A DNA stretch of 64,000 nucleotides from Streptomyces griseorubiginosus (lineage in GTDB: Bacteria; Actinomycetota; Actinomycetes; Streptomycetales; Streptomycetaceae), in contig NZ_KQ948734.1 in NCBI RefSeq assembly GCF_001514195.1, positions 712,462 through 776,461 of the forward strand. The letters are read 5' to 3'. Position numbers and translations under genes: made by a program. Position 1 is the first letter of the stretch. Every line of letters begins with the position of its first letter. Of the stretch, positions 26,380-35,233 are shown piece after piece. The notes below the pieces were generated by a model. It had not been told where the DNA came from and searched no databases. It saw only the letters and a list, made by a program, of their open reading frames with translations.

Positions 26380-29100
26380 TTGAGTCGTGAAACTGACAGT
26401 CCGTCCTCCGGGCCCAACGGGCGCGGCGGAGCCGCCTACCCCTCGGGTACGCCGCCGTACGGGACGCCCCAGGTGTCCGACGGCGGTCCGGACGCGGGCC
26501 GTTCGGGCGCGCAGCCGGAGGAGCGCAAGACCGAGACCACGCTGACGACCCGGATCCGGATCAACATCCCGGGGTCGCGGCCGATTCCGCCGGTCGTCGT
26601 GCGCCAGCCCGTCGGTGAGACGGACAGCTCCGTCGACCGGGGTGCGGAGACAGAGTCGCCGGCGCCGAGTTCCTCCTCGACCACGGGCACCGTCGAACTG
26701 CCCGCCGAACCCGCCCCGCCCGCCGAGGAGAAGGCGAGCGACTGGTTCGCGCCCCGCAAGTCCGGCCCCGCCAAGGGCGGTCCGGGCGGCGGTGGGACCA
26801 ACGGGGCCGGTCTGCCGGGCGGTTCGGGTGCGGGTGCGCCCGCAGCGCCGGGTGCGGCCGCGGGTGCCGGTGGCGCTGGTGGTGCCGGTGCGTCAGGGCC
26901 CCGCCAGGGCGGTTCCGGCGCGGCGGGCGGTGCACGTCCTGCCGGCCGGCCCGGCGGCGTGGTCGGATCCATGAGCGTGCCGGGCGGCTCGCGCTCCGGC
27001 GGTACGAACGGCGCCGGGCTCCCGGGCGCGACCGGCGGCCCGGTGGCCCCCGGCCACGGCGGCGGCACCGGCTCCTTCGACGTCACCGAGGCTCTCAACG
27101 CGGGCCCGCTGGGCCCCGGCCAGCGCGGCCAGGAACCCCGCCGCGACGACCTCCCGTACTTCGCGGAGAACGGCAACGGCACCGCTGCCGGACCGAACGG
27201 CGAGAACGGCCAGGGCGGCTACGGCGGCCAGGGCGGTCAGTCAGGCCAGTCCGGCCAGTCCGGGCAGGACGTCCTGAACGGTCAGGGCGGCTTCGGCGGG
27301 CAGAGCGGCCAGGGCGGCCCCGCCGGTCAGAGCGGCTTCGGCACGCAGGGCGGCTCCGGCGGCCCGGGCGGTCAGAACGGCGGCATCGACTACGGCGGCC
27401 AGGGCGGCCGGATCGACTACGGCGGCGGCTTCGGCGGACCGGAGGGCCCCGGCGGCCCGGGCGGACCCCAGGGCCCCGCGGGCCCCACGGGCGGCCCGGT
27501 CACCGGTGACGGCCCGGTCGTACCGCCCGCCGGACCGGACCCCTTCGCCAGGGCCGAGTCCTTCACCGGACCAGACGGCTTCGGTGGCGAGCCCTTCAAC
27601 GGCGCCGACGGCTTCGGCGGTCAAAGTGGCCCAGCTGGTCAAGGCGGCCCTGCTGGTCAGGCTCCCAACGGCCAGGTCGGCCCGGGCAGCTCCCGAGGCC
27701 CCGGCGGCACCCGTGGCCGCAGCGGCCCCAGCGCCCCCAACGGCGTCAGCGGCCCCAACGGCATCGGCGCCCGCCCCGGCGCTCCCGCCGGTCCTGGCGG
27801 CCCCGGCGGTCCTCCCACGCTCGGTGGCGCCCCCGGCGCGGCCCTCGGCGCCGGTCCCGGTCTCGGCACGGCCCCCGGCACCGGCACGGCCCCCGGCACC
27901 GGCATGGGCCCCGGCGGCGGCCTGAGCGACGACACCGCGATCCTCACCCCGCAGAAGCCGGCCCCCGGACCGGGCACCCCCGGACCCGGCGCCCCCGGCT
28001 ACGGCAACCCGGACAACGTCTCCGGACACACCGTCACCAGCGGCATCCCGGTCGTGCCCCCGGGCACCCAGGGTCCGGGCGGCGCCGACACCCGTACCGC
28101 CCCGAAGGCACCCGGCACCGCCGCGCAGAACACCGCGGCCTCGTCGAAGAAGAAAAAGAAGGGCCGCAGCAAGCTCGCGATGGTCGGCGGCACCGTGGTC
28201 CTCCTCGGTGTCGGCGCCTACGGGGCCGGTCTGCTGATGAACCGTTCCGACGTCCCCAAGGGCACCACCGTGCTCGGCGTCGACATCGGCGGCGGCACCC
28301 GCGACGACGCCGTCAAGAAGCTCGACGACTCCCTCGGCAAGTCGGTCGAAGCACCCCTGAAGCTCTCGGTCGACGGCAGGACCATCGAGCTCAAGCCGGA
28401 CCAGGCGGGCCTCCAGCTCGACGACCAGGCCACGGTCGCCGCGGCCGCGAAGAGCGACTACAACCCCGTCTCGGTCATCGGCTCCCTCTTCGGCAACCAC
28501 CGGATCGTCGACCCGGTCATGCCGGTCGACGAGGAGAAGCTCCAGGCGGCCCTGGAGAACGCCTCGGGCGGCACCGGCTCGGCCACCGACGGCACGATCA
28601 AGTTCAAGAACGGCAAGGCCGTCGCCGTCTACGGCAAGGCCGGCAAGGGCATCGACGTCGCCAGGTCGACCACCGCGGTCGAGGAGGCATACCGCACCCA
28701 GGTGGAGACCGGCACCTCCGGCACGGTCACGCTCCCGACGACCACCAAGCAGCCGTCGGTGTCCAACGCCGAGGTCGACCGGATGATGAAGGAGTTCGCG
28801 GAGCCCGCGATGTCCGGACTCGTCACGATCAAGACCGACGCGACGCACAGCATCGACTTCGGTGCGGTGTCCCTGCCGAAGATCCTCGGGTTCAAGGCCG
28901 TCGGCGGCAAGCTCGTGGAGACGTACAACCTGGAGGCGCTCAAGGAGGCGTACGGCGCCACCTTCGCCGGCGTGCAGATCAACGGCGCCAGCGGCAAGCG
29001 GGACGTCCTGCCGCAGGACGTCGCCTCCGCACTGGGCAAGGCACTGCGCGGCAAGACGGCGGCGCAGCGCGTCGTGGTCATCGACACCAACCCGAGCTGA
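26380..29100 (+). CDS. Large VanW/peptidoglycan-binding-like membrane protein with disordered N-terminus
   Basis: TTG start with AGGAG eight bases upstream; 906 residues. Residues 1 to about 590 are low complexity: Gly/Pro/Gln/Ala-rich with repeated GGQ, SGQ, GP and APG units, presumably a disordered cytoplasmic or wall-spanning tail. A Lys-rich patch (KKKKKGRSK) and one membrane helix (about 598-620, LAMVGGTVVLLGVGAYGAGLL) follow. The extracytoplasmic part (about 625-906) contains TTVLGVDIGGGTRDDAVKKL and ELKPDQAGLQLDD, typical of the putative peptidoglycan-binding domain found before VanW domains. No Cys-rich VanW core is obvious. A cell-wall-related anchor role is inferred. Part of the N-terminal tract is strongly repetitive at DNA level. 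Confidence 0.85.
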   Translation: MSRETDSPSSGPNGRGGAAYPSGTPPYGTPQVSDGGPDAGRSGAQPEERKTETTLTTRIRINIPGSRPIPPVVVRQPVGETDSSVDRGAETESPAPSSSSTTGTVELPAEPAPPAEEKASDWFAPRKSGPAKGGPGGGGTNGAGLPGGSGAGAPAAPGAAAGAGGAGGAGASGPRQGGSGAAGGARPAGRPGGVVGSMSVPGGSRSGGTNGAGLPGATGGPVAPGHGGGTGSFDVTEALNAGPLGPGQRGQEPRRDDLPYFAENGNGTAAGPNGENGQGGYGGQGGQSGQSGQSGQDVLNGQGGFGGQSGQGGPAGQSGFGTQGGSGGPGGQNGGIDYGGQGGRIDYGGGFGGPEGPGGPGGPQGPAGPTGGPVTGDGPVVPPAGPDPFARAESFTGPDGFGGEPFNGADGFGGQSGPAGQGGPAGQAPNGQVGPGSSRGPGGTRGRSGPSAPNGVSGPNGIGARPGAPAGPGGPGGPPTLGGAPGAALGAGPGLGTAPGTGTAPGTGMGPGGGLSDDTAILTPQKPAPGPGTPGPGAPGYGNPDNVSGHTVTSGIPVVPPGTQGPGGADTRTAPKAPGTAAQNTAASSKKKKKGRSKLAMVGGTVVLLGVGAYGAGLLMNRSDVPKGTTVLGVDIGGGTRDDAVKKLDDSLGKSVEAPLKLSVDGRTIELKPDQAGLQLDDQATVAAAAKSDYNPVSVIGSLFGNHRIVDPVMPVDEEKLQAALENASGGTGSATDGTIKFKNGKAVAVYGKAGKGIDVARSTTAVEEAYRTQVETGTSGTVTLPTTTKQPSVSNAEVDRMMKEFAEPAMSGLVTIKTDATHSIDFGAVSLPKILGFKAVGGKLVETYNLEALKEAYGATFAGVQINGASGKRDVLPQDVASALGKALRGKTAAQRVVVIDTNPS

Positions 29101-29124
29101 GCCGCCCGCACCGACGGAGACCGC

Positions 29125-29168
29125 TCCGGAGTGCCGCTGACATGACATCTGTCATGCGGCACTCCGGA
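29125..29168. terminator. Long hairpin after the VanW-like gene, containing a palindromic operator
   Basis: TCCGGAGTGCCGC (29125-29137) and GCGGCACTCCGGA (29156-29168) are perfect 13-bp arms. Their loop contains CATGACATCTGTCATG (29141-29156), itself a perfect 7-bp dyad around TC. The structure starts 24 bases after the upstream stop codon, so it is a good terminator. Confidence 0.75.
29141..29156. promoter_or_regulatory. Candidate NarL-type response-regulator site for the ABC/two-component operon
   Basis: CATGACA-TC-TGTCATG centres 66 bases upstream of the ABC ATPase start. A short perfect dyad of this size suits a dimeric NarL/LuxR-type regulator, and such a regulator is encoded as the fourth gene of this operon (32023-32640), so autoregulation is a reasonable inference. 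Confidence 0.55.
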
Positions 29169-29214
29169 CGGCCGACACTGCCCGCCGTCGCACCCGCGGC
29201 GCCACCATGGCCGT

Positions 29215-30122
<908 letters not shown>

Positions 30123-30126
<4 letters not shown>

Positions 30127-30863
30127 ACAGCCTGATCAAGCTGGAACTCACCCGCGCCCTGCGCAACCGGAAGTTCCTGTTCTTCTCGGTGATGTACCCG
30201 TCGCTGCTGTTCCTGATCATCGCGGGCAACGCCGACAGCACCAGCAAGGTCGACGGCACGGGCCTGACCCTGCCGACCTACATGATGGTCTCCATGGCCT
30301 CCTTCGGCGCCCTGACCGCCGTCCTGATGGGCAACAGCGAGCGCATCGCCAAGGAGCGGGAGGGCGGCTGGGTACGGCAGCTGCGGCTGACGACCCTCCC
30401 GGGGCGCGGCTACGTCCTCGCGAAGACGGCGAGCGCGGCCGTGGTGAGCCTGCCCTCGATCGTGATCGTGTTCGTCGTCGCCGCGGCCGTGAAGGACGTA
30501 CGCCTGGACGCCTGGCAGTGGCTCGCCCTCACCGGCGCGATCTGGGCCGGCAGCCTGGTCTTCGCCGCGCTCGGCGTCGCCATCGGCTACCTCGCCACCG
30601 GTGACGCGGTCCGGCCGATCACGATGATCACCTACTTCGGCCTGTCGATGCTGGGCGGCCTGTGGATGCCGACGACGACGTTCCCGCAGTGGCTCCAGGA
30701 CATCGCCAAGTGGCTGCCCACGCACGCGTACGCTGCCCTCGGGCAGGCCATCGAACAGAGCCGCGCCCCGCACGCACAGGACATCGCCATCCTGGTCGTC
30801 TCGTTCGCCCTGTTCGCGGGCGGCGCGGCCTGGCTGTACCGGAAGGACACGTTGAAGGCGTGA
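30123..30863 (+). CDS. ABC-2 type transporter permease
   Basis: This 246-residue membrane protein has six hydrophobic segments (FFSVMYPSLLFLIIAG; MMVSMASFGALTAVLMGN; AVVSLPSIVIVFVVAAAV; WLALTGAIWAGSLVFAALGVAIGYL; ITYFGLSMLGGLWMPT; IAILVVSFALFAGGAAWLY). ERIAKEREGGWVRQLRLTTLPGRGYVLAKT is the conserved cytoplasmic coupling loop of ABC-2 exporters. It forms the pore for the preceding ATPase. Substrate unknown. Start and stop overlap both neighbours by four bases. Confidence 0.94.
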
Positions 30864-32026
30864 GCGGCACCGGCGTCGGCATCGGGCAGCGCCCGGAGAC
30901 CCGCAAGCAGCTGATGGTCAAGATGCTGTGGACGGGGATCTGGCTGGTCTACCTCAGCGCGCCCGTCTCGGACCTCCTGCACGGCGGCCACAGTGTCGTG
31001 GCCGTCGTCCTCGGCTGGCTCGGCCTCGCGTGCTTCGTCGCCTGGTACCTGGCCCTGCTGTTCCGCACCGGCCGCCGCAACGCCCAGGAGTTCGTGCTCG
31101 GTTCGCTCGCGGTGCTGTCCGCGGAGTCGACCGTCCTCGTCCTCACCCTGGGCCGCGAGTGGCTCGTGCTCTTCGTGTACGTGTCGATCGCGTCCGGCGC
31201 GGCCCTGCCGCTGCGGCTCGCCCGCCTGACGATCCCGGCCGTGTCCGCCGTCATGGCGGGCCTGGCCCTGGTCGTCGCCGACGGCACGGACTACATCGGC
31301 GCCCTGCTCATCCCGGCGCTCCTCGGCGGCTTCGCGATGACGGGGGTGCGTGAACTCATCCGTACGACCATAGAGTTGCGGGAGGCCAGGGCGCGGGTCG
31401 CGCAGCTCGCCGCCAACGAGGAACGGCTGCGCCTCGCCAGGGACCTGCACGACCTGCTCGGTCACTCCCTGTCCCTCATCACCCTCAAGAGCGAGCTGGC
31501 GGGCCGGATGCTGCCCGCCCACCCCGACAAGGCCGCCCAGCAGGTCGCCGACATCGAACAGGTCAGCCGCCAGGCCCTGGTGGACGTCCGCGAGGCCGTC
31601 ACCGGCTACCGGCGTCCCCGCCTCGCCGCGGAACTCGCCGGTGCCCAGGTCGCGTTGACGGCCGCCGGAGTCACCGCCGCGATCCCCGCCGAACCCGAAC
31701 TCACCGGCGTCCCCGAGGACCGCGAGGCGGCCCTCGCCTGGGCCCTGCGCGAGGCGATCACCAACGTCGTACGGCACAGCGGGGCCCGGCGCTGCACGGT
31801 CGAGCTGCTGCGCCGGCAGACCCTCGACGGACCGATGCTCGAACTCGCCGTGGAGGACGACGGATCGGGCGGCTCCGGCAAGGGGCACGGCAACGGCCTC
31901 ACCGGCCTCACCGAACGCCTGGAGAAGGCCGGCGGCACCCTGGAGGCCACCGGCACCCGGCACGGCTTCCGGCTCGTCGCCCGCGTGCCCGCCGGTACCG
32001 CGGCCGACGTAGGATCCGCCCCATGA
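30860..32026 (+). CDS. Sensor histidine kinase, DesK/NarX type
   Basis: I choose the GTG at 30860 (388 residues), which overlaps the permease stop by four bases; longer frames run inside that gene. About five to six membrane helices occupy residues 20-150 without a large external domain, so the signal is probably sensed in the membrane. The dimerisation and phosphorylation motif RDLHDLLGHSLSLI contains His197. The HATPase part has REAITNVVRHSGA (N box) and DDGSGGSGKGHGNGLTGLTERL (G boxes). It should phosphorylate the downstream regulator. Confidence 0.93.
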   Translation: MSGTGVGIGQRPETRKQLMVKMLWTGIWLVYLSAPVSDLLHGGHSVVAVVLGWLGLACFVAWYLALLFRTGRRNAQEFVLGSLAVLSAESTVLVLTLGREWLVLFVYVSIASGAALPLRLARLTIPAVSAVMAGLALVVADGTDYIGALLIPALLGGFAMTGVRELIRTTIELREARARVAQLAANEERLRLARDLHDLLGHSLSLITLKSELAGRMLPAHPDKAAQQVADIEQVSRQALVDVREAVTGYRRPRLAAELAGAQVALTAAGVTAAIPAEPELTGVPEDREAALAWALREAITNVVRHSGARRCTVELLRRQTLDGPMLELAVEDDGSGGSGKGHGNGLTGLTERLEKAGGTLEATGTRHGFRLVARVPAGTAADVGSAP

Positions 32027-32640
32027 CGAGCCGCACGATCAAGGTCCTGCTCGCCGAGGACCAGTCGATGGTCCGCGAGGCGCTGGCCGCACTGCTCGGC
32101 CTGGAGGACGACATCGAGGTCGTCGCCCAAGTCGCCCGCGGCGACGAGGTCCTGGCGGCGGCCCGCGCCCACGACATCGACGTGGCCCTCATGGACATCG
32201 AGATGCCCGGCGCCACCGGCATAGAGGCGGCGGCCCAGCTCCACGAAGAGCTCCCGGCGGTCAAGCTGGTCATCCTCACGACCTTCGGCCGCCCCGGCTA
32301 CCTCCGCAGCGCGATGGAGTCGGGTGCCGACGCCTTCCTGGTCAAGGACGCCCCGGCGGCCCAACTGGCGGCAGCGGTGCGCAAGGTCCTGGCGGGCGAG
32401 CGGGTCATCGACCCCACCCTGGCGGCGGCGGCCCTGGCGGAGGGCGCGAACCCTCTGACGGACCGCGAACGCGAGGTCCTGCGGGCAGCGGCCGACGGCT
32501 CCACCAACGCCGAACTGGCGACCACCCTGCACCTCTCGCAGGGCACGGTCCGCAACTACCTGTCGACGGCGATCCAGAAACTGGCGGTACGGAACAGGGC
32601 GGAGGCGGTGAGGATCGCGCGTGAGAAGGGGTGGCTCTGA
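32023..32640 (+). CDS. NarL/LuxR-family response regulator
   Basis: The 205-residue regulator has a receiver domain with the acidic pair EDQ (12-14), phospho-acceptor Asp58 (LMDIEMPG), Thr near 85 and Lys near 108 (FLVKDAP). The C-terminal LuxR helix-turn-helix is LTDREREVLRAAADGSTNAELATTLHLSQGTVRNYLSTAIQKL-like, starting at about residue 142. It overlaps the kinase stop by four bases. Its probable DNA target is the dyad at 29141-29156 in front of the operon. Confidence 0.95.
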   Translation: MTSRTIKVLLAEDQSMVREALAALLGLEDDIEVVAQVARGDEVLAAARAHDIDVALMDIEMPGATGIEAAAQLHEELPAVKLVILTTFGRPGYLRSAMESGADAFLVKDAPAAQLAAAVRKVLAGERVIDPTLAAAALAEGANPLTDREREVLRAAADGSTNAELATTLHLSQGTVRNYLSTAIQKLAVRNRAEAVRIAREKGWL

Positions 32641-32662
32641 TCGCCGCCCAGGGCAACTGACT

Positions 32663-32744
32663 CAGGGGCGCGGGACTGTGTCGATATGCGGCTCCGCCGC
32701 GTGGGCGCGACCAGCCACGACGCACCCGCAGACGCCCACGGCCG
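32663..32744. repeat. Dispersed Streptomyces repeat between convergent genes
   Basis: The sequence runs AGGGGCGCGGGACTGTGTCG, then ATGCGGCTCCGCCGCG with a GCGGC-TCC-GCCGC hairpin, then GCGCGACCAGCCACGACG and ACCCGCAG. I recognise this as a family found in many Streptomyces intergenic regions. It shares GGGGCGCGGG and GCGACCAGCCACG with the copy at 722-812. Lying between the response regulator stop and the convergent gene's stop, it may act as a terminator. Confidence 0.65.
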
Positions 32745-33617
32745 TCAGTTCAACCTCGCTCGCGCCGCATGAGCCTGCTGACGAACTTTCGCCGCCGCTA
32801 CCTCATCCACCGCCGCCACCACCCCCGCATACGCCTCCAACTCCCCGGCCCCCTCGACGAAGTCACCCCGCTGCACCAGCAACTGCGCCCGCTCGTACCG
32901 CAGTCGGGCCGGATGCGAAGGCAAAAGCAGCGCCAACTCCACAGCCCACAGCCCCACATCCGACCGCTCCGGCCGAGCCGCCGCCCACGCCCGCACGTTG
33001 TTCAGGATCCGCTGCACCACCTCCAGCGGATCGGCCGGACGCAGCATGGACGGGTCCAGCGAAGCCCCCGTCGCCCCCGCCACCAGCACCTCGGCGTCGG
33101 AGCCCGCCAGCACCCGCCCGCCGTCGAAGGGATCCGCCAGCACCTGCTCCTCCGGCGGCCCGAAGCCCACCACGAAGTGCCCCGGCAGACCCACCCCGTA
33201 CACCGGCGCCCCCGCCCGCCGGGCCACCTCCATCCACACCACGGACAGTAGGATCGGCAGACCCCTGCGCCGCCGCAGCACCTCGTGCAGCAGCGAGGAC
33301 TCCAGGCGCTGATAGTCCGCGGCGGAGCCGCGGAACCCGCACCGGTCCCCGAGCAGCTCCCGCAGCGACACCGCCCACGACCGCGGCCCACCCGGCCGGA
33401 ACGGCAACCGCCCCGCCAGCTCGTCGAGTTCGATCTGGGCCGTGTCGATCCCGGCCTCGTCGAGGGTGCCGTCCGCCTGCGCCGCCACCAGCAGGCACAG
33501 CGCGGACAGATCCGGCCGCTCGGACCGCGCCTCCTCGGCGAACCGCCGTCGCAGCGCGGCGGAACGCTCGGACGGGGGCGGGTGCGGCGGCGGGTACGGG
33601 GGATTCGGGGGACGCAT
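32745..33617 (-). CDS. SirB1/transglutaminase-like family protein
   Basis: From the ATG at 33617 the protein has 290 residues. A Pro-rich N-terminus (MRPPNPPYPPPHPPP) precedes an acidic helical region. YQRLESSLLHEVLRRRRGLPILLSVVWMEVARRAGAPVYGVGLPGHFVVGF is the SirB1 signature (residues about 120-170), with GLPGHF resembling part of a transglutaminase-like active site, though the usual nucleophilic Cys is not evident. The C-terminal quarter is helical and TPR-like (RYERAQLLVQRGDFVEGAGELEAY). Function unknown. It follows the GNAT gene on the same strand by 32 bases. Confidence 0.88.
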   Translation of the reverse strand: MRPPNPPYPPPHPPPSERSAALRRRFAEEARSERPDLSALCLLVAAQADGTLDEAGIDTAQIELDELAGRLPFRPGGPRSWAVSLRELLGDRCGFRGSAADYQRLESSLLHEVLRRRRGLPILLSVVWMEVARRAGAPVYGVGLPGHFVVGFGPPEEQVLADPFDGGRVLAGSDAEVLVAGATGASLDPSMLRPADPLEVVQRILNNVRAWAAARPERSDVGLWAVELALLLPSHPARLRYERAQLLVQRGDFVEGAGELEAYAGVVAAVDEVAAAKVRQQAHAARARLN

Positions 33618-33649
33618 AGCTGGCTCGTGCCCTTTCGCGGCGATCGCTA

Positions 33650-34660
33650 CTACCGCGCGGCGCCGGAGACATCCGGCTCGCGGTAGTGGTGGTAGGCGTG
33701 GTGCGCGCTGAACCCCATCCGCTCGTACAGCGCCCGCGCCCCGGCGTTGTCCGACTCGACCTGGAGCCACGCGGCCGACGCGCCCTCCTCCAGCGCCCGC
33801 TGTGCCAGCGCCGCCATCACGGTCGAGGCCAGCCCCCGTCGCCGTAGCGCGGGATCCACCTCGACCGCGGCGAACCCCGCCCAGCGGCCGTCGACGACAC
33901 ACCGCCCGATCGCGGCCGGTGCCCCTCCCGTCTCCGAGGGGACCGTGGCGAACCACACCGAGGGCCCGCTCCCGAGCACCCGCAGCGCGACCTCGCTCAC
34001 GCCCTTGCGCTGATAGCGCGCCAGCCAGCCCGCGTCGGCCTCCCGGGACAGGACCACACCGTCACCGGAACGGTCCGCGACCGGTGCCAAGCCCCCCGTC
34101 CACAGCTCCGCGGTCACCTCCCGCGTCCACCCGCGCGCCTCCAGCTCCGCGCACAGCACCTCCTGGGTGCCCGCGGCGCCGGTCGCGGTCTGTACGTACG
34201 CCGGCAGCCCACGCTCGCCGTACCACCGCCGTACGGCGGCCAGGGCCTCGTCGAGCGGCAGTCCGGGGTCGCCGAGCGGCAGGACGGAGTTGGCGCGGCG
34301 GGTGAACCCGGAGGCGGCGCGCAGCTCCCACTCACCGAGCCGCTCGCTCTCCACCGGGCGCCAGCCGCGCGCGGTGATCCGGGCCAGTTCCTCGTACGAG
34401 GCGGCGGGCCCCCGGCGGCGGGCCGGCGCGGCGGGCACGACCTTGCCCGCCACCAGCGCGGATTCCGGAATGCGGACGCGTTCGCCGTCCCGTCGCGTGA
34501 TCATCAGCACACCGGCATCCCATGATGTGAGAACACCCACCGTGTCGGTGAACTTCTCGTGCGTGACGGCGGTTTCGTCCAGGGACCGCACGGACACCCG
34601 TTTCCCCACGTCAGCAGCGGAGATACGGACGACGAGGCGCCCCGCGGCGGAGATTTCCAC
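33650..34660 (-). CDS. GNAT-family N-acetyltransferase with N-terminal SH3-like domain
   Basis: This 336-residue protein starts at a GTG with AGGAGGGG about ten bases upstream. Residues 1-80 form a small beta-rich domain (GKRVSVRSLDETAVTHEKFTDTVGVL, VLMITRRDGERVRIPESALVAGKVV). The middle contains a degenerate acetyltransferase half. The C-terminal GNAT domain has the acetyl-CoA binding motif VDPALRRRGLASTVMAAL and the NAGARALYERMGF signature. The target is unknown. It is probably cotranscribed with the SirB1-like gene and divergent from the ferredoxin gene. Confidence 0.9.
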   Translation of the reverse strand: MEISAAGRLVVRISAADVGKRVSVRSLDETAVTHEKFTDTVGVLTSWDAGVLMITRRDGERVRIPESALVAGKVVPAAPARRRGPAASYEELARITARGWRPVESERLGEWELRAASGFTRRANSVLPLGDPGLPLDEALAAVRRWYGERGLPAYVQTATGAAGTQEVLCAELEARGWTREVTAELWTGGLAPVADRSGDGVVLSREADAGWLARYQRKGVSEVALRVLGSGPSVWFATVPSETGGAPAAIGRCVVDGRWAGFAAVEVDPALRRRGLASTVMAALAQRALEEGASAAWLQVESDNAGARALYERMGFSAHHAYHHYREPDVSGAAR

Positions 34661-34680
34661 AGGTCAGTTCACCCCTCCTG

Positions 34681-34709
34681 TTCGGATCATGGCCAAGAAC
34701 GGAGATACT
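34681..34709 (+). promoter_or_regulatory. Probable fdxA promoter
   Basis: TTCGGA (34681-34686) and GATACT (34704-34709) are separated by 17 bases, a reasonable housekeeping-type -35/-10 pair, about 85-90 bases upstream of the ferredoxin start. Confidence 0.45.
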
Positions 34710-34800
34710 AGGGGCGGGCATCGACGACGCCGCGCTCCCGCGCGCGAGGCGGCGGAGCCTGAGGAGGCCCGCCAGCGCCCTATGGAGGAGGAACGACAGC

Positions 34801-35118
34801 GTGACCTACGTCATCGCGCAGCCTTGTGTCGACGTGAAGGACAAGGCCTGCATCGAGGAGTGCCCGGTCGACTGCATCTACGAGGGCTCCCGGTCCTTGT
34901 ACATCCACCCGGACGAATGCGTCGACTGTGGTGCCTGTGAGCCGGTGTGCCCGGTCGAGGCGATCTTCTACGAGGACGACACCCCGGATGAGTGGAAGGA
35001 CTACTACAAGGCGAACGTCGAGTTCTTCGACGACCTCGGTTCGCCCGGTGGCGCCAGCAAGCTCGGCCTGATCGAGCGGGACCACCCGTTCATCGCCGCG
35101 CTGCCGCCGCAGGCCTGA
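34801..35118 (+). CDS. fdxA: Seven-iron ferredoxin
   Basis: The 105-residue protein is a small cytoplasmic electron carrier. The spacing fits a [3Fe-4S] cluster bound by Cys9, Cys17 and Cys50 and a [4Fe-4S] cluster bound by Cys21, Cys40, Cys43 and Cys46; Cys25 is the usual extra Cys. The C-terminal extension (KDYYKANVEFFDDLGSPGGASKLG) is typical of FdxA/FdxC of actinobacteria. The GTG has GGAGGAGG upstream. A ferredoxin immediately before dapC is conserved in mycobacteria (Rv1177-Rv1178). Partner oxidoreductases are not in the window. Confidence 0.96.
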   Translation: MTYVIAQPCVDVKDKACIEECPVDCIYEGSRSLYIHPDECVDCGACEPVCPVEAIFYEDDTPDEWKDYYKANVEFFDDLGSPGGASKLGLIERDHPFIAALPPQA

Positions 35119-35141
35119 TCATCCGGCACCCCCAGGCGTGC

Positions 35142-35202
35142 CGCCTCGGTCCCGTACGGCCTGATCGTCACTGATCACGGCGGTACGGGACCGAGGCGTT
35201 TT
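35142..35202 (+). terminator. Rho-independent terminator or attenuator between fdxA and dapC
   Basis: CGCCTCGGTCCCGTAC (35142-35157) and GTACGGGACCGAGGCG (35183-35198) are perfect 16-bp arms followed directly by TTTTG. This is the most textbook intrinsic terminator in the window. The dapC start is only about 36 bases beyond it. Confidence 0.85.
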
Positions 35203-35233
35203 GCCGTACGACCCGAAAGTGAGCGCGACAGCC

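Noticed and set aside
27241..29148. Long minus-strand frame opposite the VanW-like gene
   Set aside because: Its Gly/Ala/Arg-rich product mirrors the repetitive Gly/Pro-rich coding strand.
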